Shown: one piece after another, positions 60,301 to 64,000 of the stretch
Position numbering within the stretch: the first letter of the stretch is position 1
Layout: each line of letters starts with the position of its first letter
Assembly (NCBI RefSeq): GCF_004210375.1
Contig: NC_134835.1
Coordinates: 71,888,447 to 71,952,446 of the forward strand
Reading direction: 5' to 3'
DNA length: 64,000 nucleotides
Origin: Tachypleus tridentatus
Lineage: Eukaryota > Arthropoda > Merostomata > Xiphosura > Limulidae
Program-made: the position numbers and the translations under genes
Notes under the pieces: model-generated
The model's input: the letters and a program-made list of their open reading frames with translations, nothing else
Database searches by the model: none
What the model was told of the DNA's origin: nothing

Positions 60301-61292
60301 AAACTATTTCACATAAAATGTTACATCATTTAGTTACACTTGACTTAAGAAAAAAGAGAATTACTCGACATAAGAAACAAATATAACCATTTTTTTATGT
60401 ATAATATAAACATGAATTTGTAACACATAAGCCATGGCAATAGAATTGTCAAAAGAGTATTGTTGGAACAGGTAGGTGCAAAAAGAAGAAAACGTTTCAT
60501 TTAACATTTGCAAAATTAAATAATAAAAGAAATATAACATTAATATTAAAGACTAAAATCAAATCATAATGTGTTCTCATATATTAACATTTTTTTAGGT
60601 ACACATTGATACATAGGTGTGTTGTGAAATGTTACAGCTGAAAGCAAATAACAGCTTTTTGGATAATGCTTGATACATGAAACCTTACAGGATGAATACA
60701 TTGTTAAAAAATTCTCTGTCTTGTTCAAAATGCTGAAATTTTTTGGAGAGAGATAGGATTGTAGACTGAGTACTAATTTCAGTGATTCTTGAATATGACA
60801 AGATTATTTTATTAGATATTTGTCTAGGTTATAAGTTTTAAGGTGAAAATGCAGTGTTTTACAGTCTTGGTGCACAGTACACTAAACTATTGTACTTATC
60901 TGCATACAGGATATGATTTTAGGTTCATTTAATTGCCTTGTGACCTTGAATTCCTATATATTGCCAAGATTTTTGCTTGGTTCTCAGATATTATTTTTTC
61001 TAATGTAGTAGAAAAAAGTTAATGCAGAGAAGTTTAACATAATACAGCTTTAAGAGTGATTGTTATCTACTTAAATATAGTAAGTGAGTTATCAATAATT
61101 TTGGGTTTTTTTGCAAGGTTATGAAAATGAAGATCCTTTTTTACAAGTAAATAAATTTAAGTACATAATTTTTCTGGCTACTCTTTCTCTTACCATGTTG
61201 TCAGCTATTTCTCAGATATGTTAGTTTACCTTCTATGCTGAATTCCCTCTGCCTAGGATACCCTGAAGGAAGCAATAGCCAACCTTCCAGAG
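24170..61292 (+). CDS. ZRSR2: ZRSR2-like (U2AF35-related, Urp) splicing factor, N-terminal part, continues past window
   Basis: Six exons: 24170-24300, 36882-36973, 49110-49203, 55185-55293, 58110-58196 and 61257-61292. They total 549 nt (183 codons), phases 2,1,2,0,0,0, all GT-AG. The diagnostic part is [20 protein letters not shown], which lines up with the basic N-terminal block of ZRSR2. A long charged coiled-coil region follows with [37 protein letters not shown] and [20 protein letters not shown]. This matches the family order up to the point where CCCH fingers and the RRM/UHM should start; those lie right of the window. Known role: ZRSR2 recognises the 3' splice site AG, mainly of U12-type introns, in the nucleus. 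The first 43 residues are not like the vertebrate N terminus, so exon 1 is the least certain piece. Introns are very long (12.6, 12.1, 6.0, 2.8 and 3.1 kb) and filled with mobile elements. Confidence 0.85.
24301..28082. other. Left part of ZRSR2-like intron 1
   Basis: AT-rich, T-runs, no recognised repeat family or exon. The open frames at 25097-27048 are compositional and on both strands. Confidence 0.5.
28277..29551 (+). pseudogene. LINE ORF1, gag-like protein with zinc knuckles
   Basis: The frame starts at ATG 28277 ([14 protein letters not shown]). It is broken by TGA at 28508 (an Arg codon in a related copy would be one base away) and TGA near 28628, then open to 29551. An RNA-binding-like middle precedes zinc knuckles [13 protein letters not shown] and [19 protein letters not shown] (28850-28972), followed by [14 protein letters not shown]. 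Near the second knuckle the sequence is shorter than in the 44.5-kb copy, which keeps an extra GHSKTFCHG-like stretch. The C-terminal half is Ser/Pro-rich. ORF1 overlaps ORF2 by 44 nt. Confidence 0.82.
29508..33197 (+). pseudogene. LINE ORF2: endonuclease, reverse transcriptase, RNase H (broken)
   Basis: Begins with ATG 29508 ([15 protein letters not shown]), a typical AP-endonuclease start. Later domain blocks: [20 protein letters not shown] (a Gly-Asp-Phe-Asn motif degraded to RDFK), GSDHFPI; reverse transcriptase with [16 protein letters not shown] (~31216), [15 protein letters not shown], and an intact YVDD (~31483); RNase H with [15 protein letters not shown] (32374-) and [20 protein letters not shown] (32671-); then [15 protein letters not shown] near the C terminus, a Cys-rich end. 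At least ten frame breaks are visible. Full length would be ~1,230 codons. Confidence 0.85.
33211..34075 (+). repeat. Tandem repeat in LINE 3' UTR, unit ~355 bp
   Basis: Units start at CTGTAA... at 33211, 33379 and 33734. The first is short (168 bp); the others are 355 and ~342 bp. Each carries CCAGGACTGGAAAGGCCAAC or a one-base variant. The two long units also share CTTCCTGGTGGGTTATGATA, ATTACCATTATG and CTTAACATTGTAGA. The last unit runs into the LINE tail. Confidence 0.9.
34077..34100 (-). repeat. Short inverted Penelope fragment at the LINE/Penelope boundary
   Basis: CCCTACTTAATATCTGGGTG here is the complement of the sequence found downstream in the Penelope body: CCCAGATACTAAATAGGG on the minus strand at ~50612-50632, and TTAAGTAGGG at 35373 after the Tc1 element. 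Confidence 0.6.
34102..35690 (+). mobile_element. Penelope-like element 3' part, interrupted by a half Tc1 element
   Basis: Coding 34102-34365 reads [35 protein letters not shown], then [20 protein letters not shown] and ETRFKEHKK. This is the region joining reverse transcriptase to the GIY-YIG endonuclease of Penelope-like elements. The body stops at 34365, where Tc1 sequence begins, and resumes at 35373 (GGGAAACAAATATAAACAAA ... [20 protein letters not shown]). The terminal block 35593-35680 has the GAAGATGAC..GGTTGAAACG motif and TAATAAAAGTGTTAATA, shared with 8397-8566 and with 50350-50410. Confidence 0.82.
34366..35370 (+). pseudogene. Tc1-like transposase (DD34E), 5' half of the element deleted
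   Basis: Starts in mid-element ([20 protein letters not shown], a helix-turn-helix region) and runs to HLKGYTTDH, stop at 35177-35179. All three catalytic residues are visible: [16 protein letters not shown] and LNPIENVW. Exactly 34 residues separate the second Asp from the Glu. One stop at 34679 (TGA after KKGE) and one at 34798 (TAA, in NGIM*KEEYID) break it. The 3' inverted terminus is CAGTTACGACAAAGTGTTCG on the complement, ending at 35370 beside TA 35371-35372. The 5' terminus is missing. Confidence 0.9.
35692..36480 (+). mobile_element. DIRS-like element 3' terminal fragment (copy 1)
   Basis: Shares with 47190-47800 the block TCCTGTTCATG, CAGAAGTG(G/A)TG, GCGAGATTCTAGC / TGTGAGATTCTAGC, and (A)TAAATACTTA(A)CCTC with ACTCATACTCCCCACC at the end. 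Since 47190-47800 directly follows a DIRS tyrosine recombinase, this is the same terminal region without its coding part. Confidence 0.55.
36882..36973 (+). CDS. ZRSR2: ZRSR2-like exon 2 (basic block)
   Basis: 92 nt between ATATTACAG and GTTAGT. It encodes [20 protein letters not shown] then [10 protein letters not shown], 15 Lys/Arg in 30 residues. This is the most diagnostic piece of the gene. Confidence 0.88.
36974..39900. other. Left part of ZRSR2-like intron 2
   Basis: AT-rich, with no repeat family or exon recognised. The open frames at 38303-38888 lack domains. Confidence 0.45.
39905..40665 (+). other. Degenerate coding-like relic, unknown
   Basis: A Ser/Asp/Lys-rich open stretch (39916-40125) is followed by [10 protein letters not shown], then after a stop by [20 protein letters not shown] and DIKIPSEM in another frame. 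A later frame has [13 protein letters not shown]. Base composition and the continuity of several frames look like an old gene or transposon copy. I do not recognise the family. Confidence 0.3.
41126..41180 (-). mobile_element. 55-bp LINE 3' end, extremely 5'-truncated, with target duplication
   Basis: On the complement it reads GGCACAGATAGCCTAAGCTG, CTTTGTGCCATAAAACAC, TAAATCAACCAACCAAC, which matches the 3' end of the LINE at 34020-34075. Flanks TATTGTAATAG (41115-41125) and TATTATAATAG (41181-41191) differ by one base, as expected for a target-site duplication. Confidence 0.85.
41192..41990. other. T-rich stretch left of the DIRS-like element
   Basis: May include a degraded left part of the DIRS element; no domain could be read. 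Confidence 0.3.
42130..43600 (+). pseudogene. DIRS reverse transcriptase / RNase H remnant
   Basis: Visible in pieces: [20 protein letters not shown] (pre-RT block), [18 protein letters not shown] (fingers), the palm Asp-Asp motif changed to HLMGDWLL at ~42665, [35 protein letters not shown] (~43228-43272, RNase H) and [13 protein letters not shown]. These follow the gene order of DIRS-type polyproteins. LMGDW where the family has YLDDW removes one catalytic Asp. Confidence 0.75.
43600..45242 (+). mobile_element. Internally deleted copy of the same LINE, nested in DIRS
   Basis: The 5' UTR (~43600-44050) shares GTTCACGAAACCCTGGCATT and TGTTGTGGACATT with 28120-28200. ORF1 follows (44054-~44835, with zinc knuckles), then around 44905-44930 the sequence jumps to the last part of ORF2 ([18 protein letters not shown], 44937-) and the 3' tail TTTGGCACAAACAACTAACC ending 45242. 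About 3.7 kb of LINE (the rest of ORF1 and nearly all ORF2) is absent. Confidence 0.85.
44054..45098 (+). pseudogene. LINE ORF1 joined to the ORF2 C terminus
   Basis: ORF1 part: [62 protein letters not shown], then in other frames [14 protein letters not shown] and [15 protein letters not shown]2 part: [17 protein letters not shown], then [18 protein letters not shown]. The joined product would pair zinc knuckles with the Cys/His-rich ORF2 end, but stops make translation unlikely. Confidence 0.8.
45250..46430 (+). pseudogene. DIRS tyrosine recombinase remnant
   Basis: Pieces in order: [38 protein letters not shown] and [37 protein letters not shown] then NTLHFTKF (core-binding domain, 45660-45740), CFFLLLASG (45864-), and the C-terminal IHSFVSYYL followed by HLAVTFSDG (46345-46400). 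FVSYYLRDLA-type ends are characteristic of DIRS recombinases. Catalytic Arg/His/Tyr positions are partly lost to frameshifts. Confidence 0.72.
46430..47870 (+). other. DIRS 3' non-coding/terminal region
   Basis: T-rich, without readable domains. Its right part (47190-47800) is homologous to 35692-36480. Open frames here are compositional. Confidence 0.5.
47871..49109. other. Right part of ZRSR2-like intron 2
   Basis: AT-rich with no recognised feature up to the exon-3 acceptor. Confidence 0.5.
49110..49203 (+). CDS. ZRSR2: ZRSR2-like exon 3
   Basis: 94 nt between GTTAAACAG and donor GTATTT (weaker than consensus). It encodes [20 protein letters not shown] then [11 protein letters not shown], an acidic coiled-coil-type segment. 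Enters in phase 1, leaves in phase 2. Confidence 0.82.
49204..50349. other. Left part of ZRSR2-like intron 3
   Basis: No recognised feature; a T14 run at about 49845-49858. Confidence 0.45.
50350..50990 (-). mobile_element. Penelope-like element 3' end (second copy)
   Basis: Minus-strand coding 50968..50511: [40 protein letters not shown], a TGA at ~50755 after IIYNIQ, then [20 protein letters not shown] (GIY-YIG domain), a His-Thr repeat coded by an (AC)n run, and [20 protein letters not shown], stop at 50513-50511. The downstream block (50410..50355) carries CTGAAGATGACC, GTTGAAATGTTGTTC and TTAATAAAAGCTTTAATA. It is collinear with 34102-35690 minus the Tc1 insertion. Confidence 0.85.
50991..51955. 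other. Intron 3 spacer
   Basis: AT-rich, with an (AC)9 microsatellite at 51292-51309. Nothing else recognised. Confidence 0.5.
51292..51309. repeat. (AC)9 microsatellite
   Basis: Pure AC dinucleotide run. Confidence 0.95.
51960..52536 (+). pseudogene. DIRS-type RNase H fragment (third DIRS copy)
   Basis: Readable pieces in several frames: a [11 protein letters not shown]-type block, LFTDASLSY (52287-52313, the first RNase H Asp motif) and [20 protein letters not shown] (~52430-52490), which parallels [13 protein letters not shown] of the 43.3-kb copy. It ends where the mariner element begins. No continuation was recognised after the mariner. Confidence 0.5.
52539..53620 (-). mobile_element. 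Mariner element (DD34D) with both terminal repeats, internally deleted
   Basis: The termini read TCAGGTTATCTCTTAAGT (52539 on plus) and TCAGGTCATCCCATAAGT (53620 on minus), both continuing to TGTCTGA. TA is at both flanks (52537-52538 and 53621-53622). The total of 1,082 bp is shorter than the usual ~1.3 kb, because transposase sequence between the DNA-binding and catalytic parts is missing. Confidence 0.93.
52640..53478 (-). pseudogene. Mariner transposase, deleted and frameshifted
   Basis: ATG at 53478 ([16 protein letters not shown]), a TGA at about 53400, then [20 protein letters not shown] and [14 protein letters not shown]. The frame jumps from CAATVEELY straight to [14 protein letters not shown], omitting roughly 70 residues of the second helix-turn-helix and linker. 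The catalytic part has all three Asp: [18 protein letters not shown] and TTSDYHLF. Exactly 34 residues lie between the second and third. The remaining C terminus ([18 protein letters not shown]) is readable to about 52640. Confidence 0.9.
53623..55184. other. Right part of ZRSR2-like intron 3
   Basis: No recognised feature up to the exon-4 acceptor. Confidence 0.45.
55185..55293 (+). CDS. ZRSR2: ZRSR2-like exon 4
   Basis: 109 nt between acceptor CTTTCTTTCAG and donor GTAAGA. It encodes [18 protein letters not shown] then [18 protein letters not shown]. This corresponds to the Trp-containing HEEWLLRE-type region of ZRSR2. Confidence 0.88.
55335..55574. mobile_element. 240-bp TTAA-flanked MITE, piggyBac type
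   Basis: Ends CCTGTTGACTGCGAAG (55335) and CACTGAACAGG (ending 55574) are imperfect inverted repeats (CCTGTT plus scattered matches). TTAA lies directly outside on both sides (55331-55334 and 55575-55578). It is more GC-rich than its surroundings and has no coding content. It begins 41 bp after exon 4 of the ZRSR2-like gene. Confidence 0.75.
55579..58109. other. Rest of ZRSR2-like intron 4
   Basis: No exon recognised. 55951-56030 has CAGTGGAAACTTGTTATAAT, reminiscent of pogo/Tigger ends, but no partner end was found. Confidence 0.4.
58110..58196 (+). CDS. ZRSR2: ZRSR2-like exon 5
   Basis: 87 nt (29 codons, phase 0 on both sides) between TTATATTTCAG and GTGATC. It encodes [20 protein letters not shown] then EEKKKKEKE. 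The open frame that continues past the donor is intron read-through. Confidence 0.85.
58197..61256. other. ZRSR2-like intron 5
   Basis: AT-rich, with no recognised feature. Confidence 0.5.
61257..61292 (+). CDS. ZRSR2: ZRSR2-like exon 6 (36-nt microexon)
   Basis: 12 codons ([12 protein letters not shown]), phase 0 to phase 0, after a pyrimidine tract CCCTCTGCCTAG and before the perfect donor GTAAGT. It sits where the family has a short amphipathic segment before the first zinc finger. It is supported by splice-site quality and frame, less by sequence similarity. Confidence 0.6.
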
Positions 61293-62774
61293 GTAAGTGG
61301 GAGTAGTATTACTTTATTTTTGTGTCTAAACATAGTTTATAAGTATATATTTTATGTATATTGGATGTATATACTTTCTGCCTTTGACATTTTGTTTAGT
61401 GATAAAAATGTTTTCAGTAGCATATTTACCTTGTTTATCTATTTATAATCCTTCTGTATTAAAGTAATTGGTGTACTTATTTAATACAAATATCAGCAAC
61501 CATCATGTTTGTACATGATAATAATTTTTACTATTTTGAAAAGTAACTTTAAAGAAATCTGTTGCTCAAGCAGAGTTATTTTTATAGGGAAAGGACAGAA
61601 AGAGTACATTAAGTTTAATATCAATGAATTATTAATAATCAACCTAACAAATTTTGACTTCTGCCATTAGGTGCAAAGTACTTAAAACAATCATGGAAAC
61701 TGATTAAAAAAATGTATACTAGGCAAATGTTTCAGGAATATCACCAATTTATCATCTAAAAATGAACATTACCAATGTATAGTCATGTATTGATAGTGTA
61801 TGCTGTGATGGGTTATTAATCAATCAGTCAAAACGTAGCACAAAAGTGAAAAAACTTAAAAGTACAGACAGCAAGCTGCAGTAAAAATTGTATGCAATAA
61901 TATTTGTGAAAGTGGCACAGATGACAGAAAGTGGTCAAGGTATAAAACTGAAATTCTCCAAAAGTGATGTTAAGTATCTTAGAGATGATTACAAAATTGA
62001 TGAGAGTTGAGAACATGTTATGCCAATGACCTTGCTTGTAAGTTCAGGCATAAATGTTATCTTAAAAACAGTAGAATATACATTAGTACAAGATAGTCTG
62101 AATGGGCATTTGGGTTTTTGAAAATCATTGTTGAGAAAGGAGATCAAAGCAATAAGACAAAATGAGTATTGTACCACAAACAATAGACTGACCAAAACTT
62201 AAATCTAAGTTTGTTCACATTATTGTGCATCAACTGAAAAATAGTTTTTTAATGGCAGAAAGGAGAACAGTATTATGTTCATTACACAACATTTACAGTG
62301 AAGAATGATGAGGGAACCACTACAAGTTTGAGGCTACATCTGAGCTAACAGAGTGAGTTTTCTACACAAATTAATGGCAGCTTGCAGATTCTAATCCATC
62401 ATTCCATTTCCTCAGGAACATGAACTTAGTCAAGATCTCATCTTCTGATTTCAAAGATACAGCACATTGGTGGAAATATCTTTATTTTTAAAAAGCTAAC
62501 AAAACACAAACAAGGCTTGGCTATACAAAGTTCTGGTGTGAACAATCTCAAAGCTATGTGGTGTATTTAAAAGTAACAGCTAAATGACAGTCAGACACTT
62601 GTAAAGTTGTGGGAAGTAATACAAGACATTTAAAACAATTTCACAATCATATGCTGATAAACTGTGTGATGTAATAACAAGTGTAGTGCAGTGTGTAAAT
62701 CTAGATACTAATGCATTGTACAACTTGTTCAAATTCATTTTGTAGTTTGTGATATTTGATACAATTAATATATT
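61293..62774. other. Left part of the next ZRSR2-like intron
   Basis: No exon resembling the CCCH-finger start was found, so the next coding exon is probably beyond 64000. Confidence 0.45.
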
Positions 62775-63041
62775 CACCACCTAGCTCCCATTACTTATTA
62801 TGTGTAGTTCCTGTATGTGTATTGCTTGTGTGTCCATAATTTATTCCATTAGTTTCATACTATTAATATATTCACCATCTAGTTCCTACTACTTGTTATG
62901 TGTGTACTACTTGTGTGTCTGTAATTTATTCCATTAGTTTGATACCTGTAATATAATTACCATCAAGCTCCCATTACTTATTGTATGTGGTTCCTGTGTG
63001 TGTATTACTTGTATGTGTCCATAATTTCTTCTATTACTGTA
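62775..63041. repeat. Minisatellite, three diverged units of 85-98 bp
   Basis: Units start at 62775, 62873 and 62958 and share CACCAC/TCTAG, CCCATTACTTATT, TGTGTGTATT, CTTGTGTGTCC and ATAATTTATTCCATTAG. Confidence 0.85.
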
Positions 63042-63540
63042 CATGTGTGTGTAATTGAAAGTAACTTACTATATCTTTTTCCTAAAGTGTACAGGCAAAA
63101 CTACAACACTACATAACGGTAACTGATCAGTGTATAAAACATAACCAAATGTATGAGGAAAAATAATCATGCCAAAAACAGGCATAAAACAATTTAAAAA
63201 ATCATATCACTTGTGAGGAAATTTAAAAAAAAAATAGTATAATTTAACAGTGAAAATGTCTACGGTAGTAGCTCCCAAAAGTGTTGAGGGTATCTCATCT
63301 GTTACATAAAGTGCAAATAAAGTAACACATGTGGAAAAACAATTTACCTAGTAAGAAATTCATAAAGGGTCAAAGGTTTGGAGTGCTAAAAAATGGAATG
63401 TCAAACTTCCCCAAATTCACGTTTTTCTGAGTTATTTTTCGTGATTGGTGTAAATTTTGTCTACATGGTCTTCTCAGTACTCTCACATTTCTTCAATAAT
63501 TGGCTGATTTTACAACTTTCTCCTTCAGCTCATTTATTAA

Positions 63541-63860
63541 CTGTAAACTATTTTCATTCTTTTGATTCTTTTGCCCTGAAGCAAGTGAATACTTCCATTG
63601 TTATCTTCCTACAACTTGGTCTCATTTACCAGTAACCTAAGCTGCTTGTTTTATGACTCTTGTTATTATCTGTGAGCTATTCTCACTCTTCTTATTCTGT
63701 TTCTCAGGAACAAGTGAAAGCATGTGATGGTTCTCTTTCTGTAGCATTAACTTTGTTTCATTTATCATATGATTTGCTTGTTCTTGTGAGGTATTAACTC
63801 ATAGAGCTATTTTACTCCTAATAATTTTTATGTCTGCCTTTGTGCATTAATTTATGTCAT
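63541..63860. repeat. Degenerate tandem repeat, unit ~130 bp, two to three copies
   Basis: CTGTAAACTATTTTCATTCT at 63541 and CTGTGAGCTATTCTCACTCT at 63671 begin two collinear units with CAAGTGAA and CATTTA(C/T)CA further in. A weaker third start (GAGCTATTTTACTC) is at about 63800. Confidence 0.65.
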
Positions 63861-64000
63861 TTTTCTACCTCTCTGCTGTCCAATTAGTAACAGTTATTCT
63901 ACATTACCTGCTACTTCCATCTTAAGTTCTCAGCTTTTTGCTTCATCTTTTTTGCAGAATCAAATGAGATTGTTGTTTTTGAATCAAACATTGGATTTTT

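Noticed and set aside
62775-63041. CRISPR-like array
   Set aside because: Repeats of 85-98 bp without distinct spacers in animal DNA; a minisatellite.
63956-64000. Possible exon after TTTTTTGCAG
   Set aside because: The acceptor looks good but the translated residues do not resemble the expected ZRSR2 region, and the window ends before a donor.

Overview
This is eukaryotic, intron-rich, AT-rich animal DNA. Open frames are short, splice signals are normal, and interspersed repeats are abundant. Three SINE families with tRNA-like heads, together with LINE, DIRS-like, Penelope-like, Tc1 and mariner relics, point to an arthropod. From memory, with no search possible, the Thr-headed SINE is the type common in horseshoe crabs (Limulus/Tachypleus). 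The conclusions below do not depend on that guess.

Two host genes can be rebuilt exon by exon, and neither shows up as a long ORF. (1) On the minus strand, 13848..5263, four coding exons with matching phases (142+76+242+185 nt = 645 nt, 214 aa) encode a MOSPD1/MOSPD3-type protein: an MSP domain followed by C-terminal membrane segments at the ER. (2) On the plus strand, from 24170 past the right edge, six phase-compatible exons (131+92+94+109+87+36 nt = 549 nt, 183 codons) encode the basic/coiled-coil N-terminal part of a ZRSR2-like (U2AF35-related, Urp) splicing factor. Its CCCH fingers and RRM lie outside the window. The coding starts are about 10.3 kb apart, head to head.

Layout. 1-240: truncated SINE. 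1219-3100: broken copy of a repeated gene I could not place in a named family. 4614-4889: SINE. 5263-13848: MOSPD1-like gene, with an inverted Penelope-terminus palindrome and a TTAA-flanked MITE in its introns. 16.4-24.1 kb: intergenic, with six SINEs, an old Tc1 relic and duplications. 24.17-64 kb: ZRSR2-like gene. Its intron 1 holds a nearly full-length but dead LINE (28.1-34.1 kb), a Penelope fragment interrupted by half a Tc1 element, and a DIRS terminal fragment. Intron 2 holds a DIRS-like element split by an internally deleted copy of the same LINE. Intron 3 holds a second Penelope 3' end, a DIRS RNase H fragment and a mariner with both termini. Intron 4 begins with a second TTAA-flanked MITE.

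The main theme is layered transposition inside the introns of a minor-spliceosome gene, plus a probable SINE-LINE partnership: all three SINE families and the LINE end in a similar tail. I found no convincing new multi-gene system. The most unusual items are the shared tail, the LINE with a ~355-bp tandem repeat in its 3' UTR, the ORF1-to-ORF2 deletion derivative, and the conserved hairpin-like motif at Penelope ends.
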